Below the pieces are notes generated by a model. It made no database searches and was not told the origin of the DNA. It saw nothing but the letters and a program-made list of their open reading frames with translations. Source: JBAYST01 sp034932745 (GTDB lineage Bacteria; Bacillota_I; Bacilli_A; RFN20; CAG-826). Taken from it: DNA of 64,000 nucleotides. Position numbers and translations under genes: made by a program. Below are positions 18,378-27,161 of the stretch, one piece after another (the first letter of the stretch is position 1; every line of letters starts with the position of its first letter). Location of the stretch: the NCBI GenBank assembly GCA_034932745.1, contig JAYFOJ010000003.1, forward strand, positions 86,549 through 150,548, written 5' to 3'.

Positions 18378-18785
18378 ATGGAATTGACAAGAAACAAGCA
18401 GCACGAAGTGGCGATGAATATTATTTATCAGGCACTGACATATCTAGATATGGGAGAAGACTTTGACATCAAGGGATTAATCGCGACCAATTTGGATACA
18501 ACTTTTGAAGATGCAGATATTTACGTAAAGCAAGTTACCGTTTCGGCAATTCTTCATCGAGAAGAAGCAATAGAGGCCTTTAGTAAGAATCTTAAAAACT
18601 GGAAGTTCTCTAGACTTGCAAGATTAATGCAAGCAATCTTATTCTTATCATATTCTCATTTTTACTATGTAAAAGACGTCGATAAGAAAGTTGTTATCAA
18701 TGTCGCTGTCGTCTTATCAAAGAAATATCTGAATGAAACCGATTACAAATTCGTCAACGCGATATTGGAGAACACTCTTAAATGA
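18378..18785 (+). CDS. nusB: Transcription antitermination factor NusB
   Basis: RNA-binding factor that pairs with NusE (S10) at boxA in rRNA antitermination. 135 residues, all helical, opening with TRNKQHEVAMNIIYQ and ending DYKFVNAILENTLK, the NusB C-terminal signature. The stop codon overlaps the xseA start (ATGA), implying translational coupling. Confidence 0.92.
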   Translation: MELTRNKQHEVAMNIIYQALTYLDMGEDFDIKGLIATNLDTTFEDADIYVKQVTVSAILHREEAIEAFSKNLKNWKFSRLARLMQAILFLSYSHFYYVKDVDKKVVINVAVVLSKKYLNETDYKFVNAILENTLK

Positions 18786-19921
18786 TTGAAGTGGATATTT
18801 CTACTACAGTTACTGAACTGAACGAATACGTTAAAAGGCTCATCGAAAACGATGAGAATCTTCGTTACGTCTACGTAAGAGGAGAAATATCGAACTGGAA
18901 AATCGCGATGAATGGGCACGCTTACTTTTACCTAAAGGATGATAAGAGCGTAATAAGCGCAGTCTTATTCAAAGACTACATATCTAAACTATCATTTAAA
19001 CCAAAAGATGGAGACGAAGTTAAAGCTTTGTGTAGCATAACTGTCTATCCGCCAAGAGGAACGTACTCGCTTAGAGTGTACGAAATGAGCATCAAAGGTG
19101 AAGGGCAGATTCTGGTCGAACTCGAGAAATTAAAGAAACAGCTCCAAAAAGAGGGTCTCTTTGATGTTTCTCGTAAACGAGAGATAAACATCTATCCAAC
19201 GGCCATTGGCATTATCACGGCCCTTAATTCAGCGGCGATGAAAGACATCGTTACCAACATTAAAAGACGTTATCCGGTTGCAGATATATATGTTTTCCCA
19301 TCGGCCGTTCAAGGAGATAATGCTCCAAAAGAACTCTATGAAGCATTCATGAAGTCTCAGCAATATCCTTTGGATACTCTCATCATTGGACGTGGCGGAG
19401 GCGCTAGCGAAGACCTTTCAGCCTTTAATGATGAAAAACTAGTCAGGGCTATTGCCACCAGTAAAATGCCAGTTATTGCCGCGGTTGGACACGAAATAGA
19501 CGTAACTTTAGTCGACTACGTAGCTGATAAAAGAGCAAGCACACCAACTGGAGCGGCAGAACTCGCGACAGTTGATCAACGCGAAATTCAAGAGCGCTTG
19601 AGCAACGCTATAAGCGATATGGAATTATCTTTAAGAAGACAGGTCGAAGACTATCAAGAAGAAGTTCTTTCTTTGAAAGAAGATATGACTAAATATATTA
19701 AAGATAGCATCGAAGATAGAGTTAATACTCTAAAGTATAAGAAGGAACATTTTGTCTCCCTTAGTCCAAAGAGTATATTAAAAAGAGGGTATTCGATTAC
19801 TGTAGACGATAAAGGGCAGATAATTAATTCGATTACAAGCCTTTCAAAAGATCAAACGGTGAAAACCATCGTAAACGATGGATCATTTGATAGCGTGATT
19901 GCAAAAATAAAGGAGAATTAA
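18782..19921 (+). CDS. xseA: Exodeoxyribonuclease VII large subunit
   Basis: Catalytic subunit of exonuclease VII, which degrades single-stranded DNA from both ends. 379 residues (family usually 400-450, so slightly short in the coiled-coil region). N-terminal OB-fold (1-95, VRGEISNWKIAMNGHAYFYLKD), catalytic core with GRGGGASEDLSAFNDE (about 203-218) and VGHEIDVTLVDYVAD(K)RASTPTGAAE, then a shortened coiled coil and the C-terminal LKRGYSI motif. xseB follows 4 bases downstream. Confidence 0.96.
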   Translation: MIEVDISTTVTELNEYVKRLIENDENLRYVYVRGEISNWKIAMNGHAYFYLKDDKSVISAVLFKDYISKLSFKPKDGDEVKALCSITVYPPRGTYSLRVYEMSIKGEGQILVELEKLKKQLQKEGLFDVSRKREINIYPTAIGIITALNSAAMKDIVTNIKRRYPVADIYVFPSAVQGDNAPKELYEAFMKSQQYPLDTLIIGRGGGASEDLSAFNDEKLVRAIATSKMPVIAAVGHEIDVTLVDYVADKRASTPTGAAELATVDQREIQERLSNAISDMELSLRRQVEDYQEEVLSLKEDMTKYIKDSIEDRVNTLKYKKEHFVSLSPKSILKRGYSITVDDKGQIINSITSLSKDQTVKTIVNDGSFDSVIAKIKEN

Positions 19922-19925
19922 GATT

Positions 19926-20126
19926 ATGGCGGAAAATAAAACAAAGAAGGTCAGTTTCGAAGATAAACTTAAAAGACTCGATCAAATAGTAAAAGCGATA
20001 GAGGAGAAGACTTTATCTTTAGATGAGTCGATTAAATTATACGAAGAAGGCTCAAAAATAATCGTTGATTTAGAAGCAGCGTTAAAAGAAGCCGAGTCAA
20101 AGGTTGAAAGTGTCATTACAAAGTAA
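19926..20126 (+). CDS. xseB: Exodeoxyribonuclease VII small subunit
   Basis: 66-residue partner that binds the coiled coil of XseA. Signature SFEDKLKRLDQIVKAIE followed by SLDESIKLYEEG, almost entirely helical. Starts 4 bases after xseA. Confidence 0.95.
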   Translation: MAENKTKKVSFEDKLKRLDQIVKAIEEKTLSLDESIKLYEEGSKIIVDLEAALKEAESKVESVITK

Positions 20127-20137
20127 ATAATATCTTA

Positions 20138-20166
20138 TTAGTCGTTAATTAGTAGAAAATTAGTAT
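20138..20166 (+). repeat. 11-bp-spaced heptamer repeat, copy 2
   Basis: Three heptamers at exact 11-base steps: TTAGTCG (20138), TTAGTAG (20149), TTAGTAT (20160). The last one directly abuts the dxs ATG. Located between xseB and dxs. Confidence 0.65.
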
Positions 20167-22023
20167 ATGTCAAAGAAGGAATTAAAGCGCATAAAACTCG
20201 AAGAAATTGAGAATCCAGACTTCCTTAAAAGTTATAACGACAAGGAGTTGGATCTTTTAAGCGCAGACATACGCGATTACATAGTAAAGGTGACTTCAAA
20301 ATACGGTGGGCACTTATCTAGTAATCTCGGCTCTACCGATGCGACTATCGCGATGTGCAAAGCATTCGACTTTACTAAAGACAAACTACTCTTCGATGTC
20401 GGTCACCAATCTTATACATATAAGATATTGACCGGTAGAAGCCTAGATAAGATTAGACAAAAAGATGGTCCTAGCGGTTATCAAAGAAGAGCAGAATCTC
20501 CTTTTGATCAATTCGAAGCGGGCCATTCATCTACTTCGATTAGTGCCGCTCATGGTATGGCGGTGGCGCGTGATTTAAAAGGTGAAAAATATGACATCGT
20601 CGCCTTTATAGGCGATGCATCTATCGTTAACGGACTAGCTTTTGAGGGTCTTAATAACGTCGCTGGAAGTAATCACAAAATTATTATCGTCTTGAACGAC
20701 AACGATATGTCCATATCAAAGCCAGTCGGTGGAATGGGGAAGTTCTTTAGAAGTATATCGACATCATCTTTATACCTATCCGCAAAGCGGAGTTATAAGA
20801 AAATGATGTTCGCTACAAGAGTCGGAATGAAACTATACAATTCGACATTGCACTTTAAAAATAAAGTGAAACACTTCTTAATACCTACGACATTATTTGA
20901 TAATCTTGGTTTTACATATATCGGTCCGATTAGCGGACATGACTTCCGTCAAATGGATAAGGCTTTCAAGAAAGCCAAGAAGGCTAATAAGTCAGTCGTT
21001 ATTCACTTGAGAACCAAAAAAGGCTTAGGGTACGACTTAGCTGAAAAAGATGATTCCGGTCGTTGGCATGGTGTTTCACCATTTAATGTCGAAACTGGCG
21101 AATGTTTAAAGAACAACTGTGATTTGACCTGGTCTGAATTTTATTCAGAATTAATAAACAAATCTATGGAGAAGCATAAAGACTTAGTAGTCGTTACTCC
21201 AGCAACAATTCAAGGTTCCTCGCTTGAAAAAGTATTTACCAATTATCCAGACCGCTCAATTGACGTCGGAATAGCAGAAGAACACGCTTTGACTATGTCA
21301 AGTGGATTGGCTTTGAATGGAATGCATCCAATTATTTCTATTTATTCGACGTTCCTTCAAAGAGCCTACGACGAGCTTTCACACGATTTAGCAAGAATGC
21401 ACTTAGATACAACTATCCTCATCGATCGTTCTGGCTTTGTTGGTCCTGACGGGAAGACACATCAAGGACTATACGATGAATCATTTTTACTTGGAATTCC
21501 TGGCGTTACTGTTGCGATGGCTTCTGATAGTTTTACGGCAGAATGTCTTTTTAAGACATCTATCGAAAGCAATCGCGGTGTCTTCTGCATTAGATTCCCT
21601 AGAGATTACGTATGTGTTTCTAACGAATGCGGACAGACAGGTGAGCTAAAATACGGCAAATGGATCGAATTACGAAATGGTGGTAAAACAGCAATAGTCG
21701 GAGTTGGCCCAAATGTCAGAAATCTTCTAAAAGAAGTTGAAAAGACAAACACCCAAGTTACGATTTTTGACGCAGTTTATCAATCTCCAATGGACCAAGA
21801 CGCAATTAAAAAATTATTAGCGTATGACAAAGTCATTATCTATGATTCTTATGCAACGATTAATGGCTTCGCAAGTTTGCTTGGTTCAAAACTGATGGAA
21901 ATGTCTTTTAAAGGCAACCTTATCATCAAAGCGGTGCCACTTGAATTTGTTAGTCACGCTTCAATTAAAGAGCAAGAAGAGGAGTATTTACTCACACCAA
22001 AAGATGTTCTGAAAATTATCTAA
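20167..22023 (+). CDS. dxs: 1-deoxy-D-xylulose-5-phosphate synthase
   Basis: First enzyme of the MEP isoprenoid pathway: joins pyruvate and glyceraldehyde 3-phosphate using TPP. 618 residues. DVGHQSYTYKILTGR carries the catalytic His region, IAEEHALT the catalytic Glu, and FVGPDGKTHQGLYD the pyrimidine-domain signature. The TPP/Mg motif reads GDASIVNG instead of the usual GDG-type sequence, a visible divergence. No Shine-Dalgarno precedes the ATG; a triple heptamer repeat ends exactly at it. ispG and ispH of the same pathway are in this window. Confidence 0.93.
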   Translation: MSKKELKRIKLEEIENPDFLKSYNDKELDLLSADIRDYIVKVTSKYGGHLSSNLGSTDATIAMCKAFDFTKDKLLFDVGHQSYTYKILTGRSLDKIRQKDGPSGYQRRAESPFDQFEAGHSSTSISAAHGMAVARDLKGEKYDIVAFIGDASIVNGLAFEGLNNVAGSNHKIIIVLNDNDMSISKPVGGMGKFFRSISTSSLYLSAKRSYKKMMFATRVGMKLYNSTLHFKNKVKHFLIPTTLFDNLGFTYIGPISGHDFRQMDKAFKKAKKANKSVVIHLRTKKGLGYDLAEKDDSGRWHGVSPFNVETGECLKNNCDLTWSEFYSELINKSMEKHKDLVVVTPATIQGSSLEKVFTNYPDRSIDVGIAEEHALTMSSGLALNGMHPIISIYSTFLQRAYDELSHDLARMHLDTTILIDRSGFVGPDGKTHQGLYDESFLLGIPGVTVAMASDSFTAECLFKTSIESNRGVFCIRFPRDYVCVSNECGQTGELKYGKWIELRNGGKTAIVGVGPNVRNLLKEVEKTNTQVTIFDAVYQSPMDQDAIKKLLAYDKVIIYDSYATINGFASLLGSKLMEMSFKGNLIIKAVPLEFVSHASIKEQEEEYLLTPKDVLKII

Positions 22024-22037
22024 TTTCGATATACTGG

Positions 22038-22066
22038 TTAACATAATAAAAAATACATTATATAAT
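22038..22066 (+). promoter_or_regulatory. Promoter of dinB, leaderless geometry
   Basis: TTAACA (22038-22043), 17-base spacer, TATAAT (22061-22066). The ATG at 22075 is only 8 bases past the -10 and has no Shine-Dalgarno, so the mRNA probably begins at the start codon. I see no LexA-type operator. Confidence 0.7.
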
Positions 22067-22074
22067 AATGAAGT

Positions 22075-23277
22075 ATGAGTAAAATAATTGTTCATATCGA
22101 TTTGAATGCCTTTTTCGTCCGATGCGAAGAAATCAAAGATCCCACTTTAGAGAATAAACCCGTCGCGGTTGGTCACGACGGAAGAAGTGGGATTGTTTCA
22201 ACTTGCTCTTATGAAGCCCGTAAACTAGGCGTTCACTCTGGCCAACCAATGTTTAAAGCAAGAGCCTGTTGCCCTCAACTAATTGTTAAACCTGTCGATT
22301 TTAACTTCTACAGTGTCCTTTCTCGCGAGTTTATGATGTTTGTAAGGACTTATACCAAAAAGATGGAAATTGCGTCCGTAGATGAGTGCTACGCTGATTT
22401 TACGGATGTGCTAAAAGGGGTTAAGGACCCAGTAATGTTTTTTAGAAAGTTCCAGGCTGAACTATTTAAAAAGACAAAACTTAAATGTTCGGTCGGCATT
22501 GCTCCGACTAAGTTTTTAGCTAAGATGGCCTCAGATATGGAAAAGCCAAACGGAATCGTCATTATAAGAAAACGTGATATTCCTGAAAAGATGTTTGGTT
22601 TATCTATTGATAAGATGTTTGGAATCGGAAGGAAAACAGCGCCTAGATTAAAAAGCGTTGGCGTTAAAACAATCGGTGATTTAAAACGCGCTATTGATGC
22701 CGGAAACGAAGATATAAGAAACATTATGGGTAAATTTTACTTTGTAATTGAAGACTGGTTGAATGGAAAAGGATCTGATGAAATAGAAGTCGAACAAGAA
22801 GATGTAAAATCGATAGGAAATAGTACGACATTCCCACACGACACAAATGATTTCGAAGAAATTAAACAGATTTTCGAAACCCTTTGTAAAGAGGTTAGTG
22901 GACGAGCAGAAAAAGAAGGAAAACTTGGCTCGACGATTCAAATCGTGATGAAAGATACGTTCTTTAAGACCAAAAACAAATCGATGACATTTAATCCACC
23001 GAGCAATAGTTTCGATGTTATCTTTGATAAAACAATAAAATTGTTCGACAAAAGCTACGATGGCGAACCGCTTAGACTAGTGGGAGTCACTTTACAGAAC
23101 TTAATAGATCCACACGAACTTGCGGTTCAAATGACATTCTTCGACTATGAAGAACACGAAAAAGAATCAGAAACAAAACTGCTCATCAATGAGTTAAATC
23201 GAAAAATGCAAAAGCCAATGCTTAAAAGAGCATCCGAATTGGAGAAAAAGAAAAATGGAAATCAAAGACGCAGTTGA
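22075..23277 (+). CDS. dinB: DNA polymerase IV
   Basis: Y-family translesion polymerase. 400 residues. Opens IVHIDLNAFFVRCEEI (catalytic Asp and steric-gate Phe region); second catalytic motif SVDECYADFTD (about 100-110); KFLAKMASDMEKPNG; helix-hairpin-helix in the thumb (MFGIGRKTAPRLKSVGV, about 180-196); little-finger domain to about 345. The 3' end overlaps the start of xerD by 23 bases. Confidence 0.96.
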   Translation: MSKIIVHIDLNAFFVRCEEIKDPTLENKPVAVGHDGRSGIVSTCSYEARKLGVHSGQPMFKARACCPQLIVKPVDFNFYSVLSREFMMFVRTYTKKMEIASVDECYADFTDVLKGVKDPVMFFRKFQAELFKKTKLKCSVGIAPTKFLAKMASDMEKPNGIVIIRKRDIPEKMFGLSIDKMFGIGRKTAPRLKSVGVKTIGDLKRAIDAGNEDIRNIMGKFYFVIEDWLNGKGSDEIEVEQEDVKSIGNSTTFPHDTNDFEEIKQIFETLCKEVSGRAEKEGKLGSTIQIVMKDTFFKTKNKSMTFNPPSNSFDVIFDKTIKLFDKSYDGEPLRLVGVTLQNLIDPHELAVQMTFFDYEEHEKESETKLLINELNRKMQKPMLKRASELEKKKNGNQRRS

Positions 23278-24136
23278 TTTGTTTAATCAATACATTATCG
23301 CTGAAAAAGGTCTTTCGATTGAGACCTCCAAGGCATATCTCGACGATATAAAAAGATTTTTTGAGATATTTAACGACAAAAAACAAGTGGAAGATTTAAG
23401 CGGTGAAGATCTAGAAGTATTTATCCGCAAAGAGATGGAAAAAGGAATGTCTGCTTCAACAACCTTAAGAAGACTATCTTCGATTAGAAGTTTTTTGGTG
23501 TTTCTAAAGAAAGAAAAGTATATTTCGACCGAATTGGTCGATGTCGACGGACCCAAAAAACCGATGCATCTACCGATTTGTCTAAGCGTCCAAGAAGTTG
23601 AGAAACTTCTAGATATGCCAAACATGAATAAGTTAGATGGCATAAGAGATAGGGCGATGTTAGAAACAATGTATGCCTCCGGACTTCGAGTCAGCGAACT
23701 TCTTTCTTTAAAACGTTCGAATGTCGATTTAAAAAAGAACATTGTTAAAGTAATGGGCAAAGGTTCTAAAGAAAGAAAAGTTCCTCTTGGAGATTTTGCA
23801 ATTGAATATCTCCTTAAATATATTCACGAAGTCCGAGATAAAAACAAGGGTAAAGATACTCCTTATTTATTTTTAAATAAATATGGCAAACCTTTATCTA
23901 GACAATACTTCTTTAAAAAGATCAGACAATACGCCGTTAGCGCAGGAATCGAAAAGACTATTTCTCCGCATACCATTCGACACTGTTTTGCAACGCATAT
24001 GATCGAAAACGGAGCGGAGTTAAGAGCGGTGCAAGAAATGCTTGGACACGCTAACATTGCAACTACCCAAATTTATACGCATGTATCTACGCAACGCATT
24101 CTGGGCGCATATGATTTGTATATGAAGGGCAAGTAG
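23255..24136 (+). CDS. xerD: Tyrosine recombinase XerD-type
   Basis: Site-specific recombinase for chromosome dimer resolution at dif. 293 residues. N-terminal SAM-like core-binding domain (1-85), catalytic domain with the full tetrad: Arg in ASGLRVSELL (about 147), Lys in KGSKERKVPL, HTIRHCFATHM (about 240-250), GH in MLGHANIATTQ, and the nucleophile Tyr in IYTHVS (about 277). Classed as XerD by length and ending; XerC cannot be formally excluded. A dif-like site lies about 3.7 kb downstream. Confidence 0.92.
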   Translation: MEIKDAVDLFNQYIIAEKGLSIETSKAYLDDIKRFFEIFNDKKQVEDLSGEDLEVFIRKEMEKGMSASTTLRRLSSIRSFLVFLKKEKYISTELVDVDGPKKPMHLPICLSVQEVEKLLDMPNMNKLDGIRDRAMLETMYASGLRVSELLSLKRSNVDLKKNIVKVMGKGSKERKVPLGDFAIEYLLKYIHEVRDKNKGKDTPYLFLNKYGKPLSRQYFFKKIRQYAVSAGIEKTISPHTIRHCFATHMIENGAELRAVQEMLGHANIATTQIYTHVSTQRILGAYDLYMKGK

Positions 24137-24168
24137 TTTAAAATATTTTTGTTTTCAGGAGGAAAAAT

Positions 24169-25368
24169 ATGAGTAGTAAGTATAAAAGAATCTTCGTTGT
24201 CGTTGCTGATTCCGTTGGAATCGGTGCGGAACCAGATGCTGCAAAATTTGGCGATGAAGGAAGCAACACAATAGTTCATATCGCTGAAAAGTGTGGTGGA
24301 TTGCATCTCCCTAACATGAACGCACTAGGATTAGGCGATTTAGCAAATATTAAAGGAACAACTAAGGTTGCCCATCCAAACGCCTACTGTGCTAGAGCGC
24401 GAGAATTAAGCAATGGCAAGGATACGATGACTGGTCACTGGGAAATGATGGGCATTTTGACCACACAACCATTCGTGACTTTCACAGATACCGGATTCCC
24501 AAAGCAATTGATTGCTGAACTAGAATTAAAGACCGGGCACAAAGTTATTGGCAATAAAGCCGCAAGCGGAACCGAAATCATTAAAGAATTAGGCGAACAA
24601 CAAATGAGAGACAACTCATTAATCGTTTATACATCTGCAGATAGCGTTCTTCAAATCGCTGCTAGCGAGGAAGTAACCGGTGTTAAAGAGTTATATCGCT
24701 GTTGCGAAATTGCAAGAGAAATTTGTATGAAGCCAGAGTGGAGAGTTGGTCGAATTATTGCTCGTCCATTTATCGGCAAAACTGTTGAAACCTTTAAAAG
24801 AACACCAAATCGTCATGATTTAGCTCTTAAACCTTCAACTCCAACCGCAATGAACATTTTACAAGATAATGGATTGATGGTTAGTTGTGTTGGAAAAATC
24901 GGTGACATCTTTGATGGATATGGAGTTGTAAAGACTCAAAAAACCATTTCAAACGAAGACGGAATGGACAAGACTATCGGAGAATGCAAGTCTAAAGACT
25001 TCAAAGAAGGATTATGTTTCGTTAATTTAGTCGAATTCGATTCAGAATTTGGACATAGAAGAGATCCAATTGGATATGGTAAGGCTCTTGAAGCTTTTGA
25101 TAAGAGGGTCGGGGAACTAATCCCGCTTCTTAAGAAAGATGATCTTTTGATTATCACTGCCGACCACGGAAATGATCCTACATGGGTTGGAAGCGATCAC
25201 ACTAGAGAGAAAATCCCACTTTTGATGTATTCAAAATCGATTAACGACGGAAAATATATTGAAGAAAGAGAATCTTTCGCTGACATTGGCGCAACGATTT
25301 TGAAAAACTTCAATCTTAAAAAACCGGCTAACCTTATTGGCACTCCAATATCAGAACTTTTAAAGTAG
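24169..25368 (+). CDS. deoB: Phosphopentomutase
   Basis: Interconverts ribose/deoxyribose 1-phosphate and 5-phosphate in nucleoside salvage; Mn-dependent alkaline-phosphatase-fold enzyme. 399 residues. VVADSVGIGAEPDA (metal-binding Asp), KDTMTGHWEMMG (phosphorylated Thr), and the C-terminal TADHGNDPTWVGSDHTREKIPLL with metal ligands. Strong ribosome site AGGAGG. The xerD-deoB order matches Bacillus (ripX-drm), though the nucleoside phosphorylase that usually follows is missing. Confidence 0.96.
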   Translation: MSSKYKRIFVVVADSVGIGAEPDAAKFGDEGSNTIVHIAEKCGGLHLPNMNALGLGDLANIKGTTKVAHPNAYCARARELSNGKDTMTGHWEMMGILTTQPFVTFTDTGFPKQLIAELELKTGHKVIGNKAASGTEIIKELGEQQMRDNSLIVYTSADSVLQIAASEEVTGVKELYRCCEIAREICMKPEWRVGRIIARPFIGKTVETFKRTPNRHDLALKPSTPTAMNILQDNGLMVSCVGKIGDIFDGYGVVKTQKTISNEDGMDKTIGECKSKDFKEGLCFVNLVEFDSEFGHRRDPIGYGKALEAFDKRVGELIPLLKKDDLLIITADHGNDPTWVGSDHTREKIPLLMYSKSINDGKYIEERESFADIGATILKNFNLKKPANLIGTPISELLK

Positions 25369-25385
25369 AAAAGGAAGAATAATAA

Positions 25386-26339
25386 ATGAAAAATAAAATG
25401 TATATGGCGTTAGGACTAATTGGTCTAACGTTAGTTAGTTGCACTCCAGAGAATAATGTCATCGGAAACTGGCAAAAAGTCTATTCCCCTTCGGGAGCGC
25501 CAACTCTAGCTTTCTACGATCAAGGGAAAACTGGAACATTCTCAACTAATACAACCCCAGCTAACGTTTTAGCTCAACTTCAAACAGATAATTATGGAAT
25601 GGTGGTCTTCGACTTCTACAATGGTTTGAAATCAATTAAAACCAATACAAGTAATTATAAATTAGCAAAAATTCTTACCGGAGGTAATTTGTACTTAGTC
25701 GGTATTAATAAGACATCAGCGCCAACTAAAGATGATTACATTGTATCTTTTGGGCAAAATCTAGTTCCTGATATCGTTTATAAAAAGATTTATGGCGACG
25801 AGATAGCGACCGCGACACACTACGTAGGAGCCGTCGCAGACGCTCAAGGCGTGCTAACAAGCGGACTTCACGAAGGAAATCCTGTCGATTACGTTTTAAT
25901 CGCTCAGCCGGCCCTTTACGCAACGCTAAGCAATCAAAGTGCAGCAACATATGGTAAGTTATCCGTTATTGCATCTTTAAGAACAGAGTGGAAAACACTA
26001 ACTGGACAAGATGCGATTCCTCAGGCCGGACTATTCGTTAACACCGAGTATTACGCTAATCACAAACAGTTCTTCGATGACCAATTCGATTTAATCGATG
26101 AGCGAATTGATACTTGTATCAATGACCCATTAACCATGAAGCAGAAAATAGATAGCGACCTTGATACCGATTCACAAAAAGCATTGTTTGGCTTTACGTC
26201 TCAAATCGCTTACAACGTCCAAACTAGCGAAACGAGTCCAAATGGTTTTGCGTTAGTTAGCGGAGACGAACAAGTAGATATTCAAGAATTCTTAACTTCC
26301 ATCAACGTAACCGATGATTACTCGAGTTATATAATGTAA
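25386..26339 (+). CDS. Lipoprotein substrate-binding protein of an ABC transporter (TauA/NMT1-like)
   Basis: 317 residues with a lipoprotein signal (lipobox LVSC, Cys 19). The mature part starts with a binding-protein pattern, YSPSGAPTLAFYD, followed by alternating beta/alpha segments as in type II periplasmic-binding folds of the NitT/TauT class. The gene is directly followed by a matching permease, 9 bases away. Substrate unknown; this class covers thiamine precursors, sulfonates, nitrate and others. No ATPase gene adjoins it. Confidence 0.75.
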   Translation: MKNKMYMALGLIGLTLVSCTPENNVIGNWQKVYSPSGAPTLAFYDQGKTGTFSTNTTPANVLAQLQTDNYGMVVFDFYNGLKSIKTNTSNYKLAKILTGGNLYLVGINKTSAPTKDDYIVSFGQNLVPDIVYKKIYGDEIATATHYVGAVADAQGVLTSGLHEGNPVDYVLIAQPALYATLSNQSAATYGKLSVIASLRTEWKTLTGQDAIPQAGLFVNTEYYANHKQFFDDQFDLIDERIDTCINDPLTMKQKIDSDLDTDSQKALFGFTSQIAYNVQTSETSPNGFALVSGDEQVDIQEFLTSINVTDDYSSYIM

Positions 26340-26348
26340 AGAGGTTGA

Positions 26349-27110
26349 ATGAAAAAGAAGCTCACTAAAACTTGGTTAACATTGCTTCTAACTTTGTTAG
26401 GAATATGTTTTGTCTTCGGTTTATGGTGGCTTATTTCGTATTTAGTTAACTCGACCCTTTTCCCTAGTCCCTTAAGAACTTTTGAGGAATTATGGGTTTT
26501 ACTAGGCAAAGGATCGACTTATCTAGCTTTAGGGGGAACTCTATTAAGATTAGCCTTAGCTTTTGCTATTAGTTTTATTGTTGCGTTTGTTTTAGGAATT
26601 ATCTCTGGACTATTTAAAGGTATTAAAGTATTTTTGAACCCATTGATTATTGTTCTTAGAACAATTCCAACAGCGGCGCTCATATTGGTAATGGTATGTA
26701 TTCTAATTCCGGAGAACGCCTTACTAATCGTTGTCTTTTTGGTGATGTTTCCAATAATTTATGAATCCATCGTGACCGGCATAGAGAATATCGATGAGTC
26801 TGTAATGATGGCCTTAAGAATCGATGCAAAGCCATATGGATTTAATAGCGTATTCAGAGTAATGATTCCAATGAGCAGACCATATATAATTCTAGGAATT
26901 ATACAGAGCATTGGTTTAGGAATGAAAGTTTCTATAATGGCTGAAGTCTTAGTGGGAAATCCAGGAATACCAGGATTAGGAATTATTATTCACGAAGGCT
27001 ACCAATATGCATACATGCCTCAAGTATTTGCGATTTCAATTCTAGCAATAGCGTTAATAGGTGTAATCGACTTCGGATTAAGACTAGCAAAGAAATCTTT
27101 CAACAAATAA
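26349..27110 (+). CDS. ABC transporter permease (SsuC/TauC-like)
   Basis: 253-residue inner-membrane permease with about six spans. The EAA-type loop that contacts the ATPase is visible near 150-175 (ESVMMALRIDAKPYGFNSVF ... VMIPMSRPY), and the C-terminal GNPGIPGLGIIIHEGYQY is characteristic of the nitrate/sulfonate/thiamine-precursor permeases. Ribosome site AGAGG at 26340-26344. Partner of the upstream binding protein; the ATP-hydrolysing subunit must be encoded elsewhere or shared. Confidence 0.88.
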   Translation: MKKKLTKTWLTLLLTLLGICFVFGLWWLISYLVNSTLFPSPLRTFEELWVLLGKGSTYLALGGTLLRLALAFAISFIVAFVLGIISGLFKGIKVFLNPLIIVLRTIPTAALILVMVCILIPENALLIVVFLVMFPIIYESIVTGIENIDESVMMALRIDAKPYGFNSVFRVMIPMSRPYIILGIIQSIGLGMKVSIMAEVLVGNPGIPGLGIIIHEGYQYAYMPQVFAISILAIALIGVIDFGLRLAKKSFNK

Positions 27111-27126
27111 TTAGCATTATTTAAAT

Positions 27127-27156
27127 ATCCCTCTATTAGTAATTAGGGGGATTTTT
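27127..27156 (+). terminator. Terminator after the permease, carrying the next gene's SD-like sequence
   Basis: Stem ATCCCTCTA / TAGGGGGAT (one G-T pair), loop TTAGTAAT, then TTTTT. The 3' arm (AGGGGG, 27145-27150) is also the only Shine-Dalgarno-like sequence for the gene that starts at 27162. Confidence 0.85.
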
Positions 27157-27161
27157 CTTAT

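Noticed and set aside
22024..22074. SOS (LexA) box before dinB
   Set aside because: No CGAAC-N4-GTTCG-type sequence is present between dxs and dinB.
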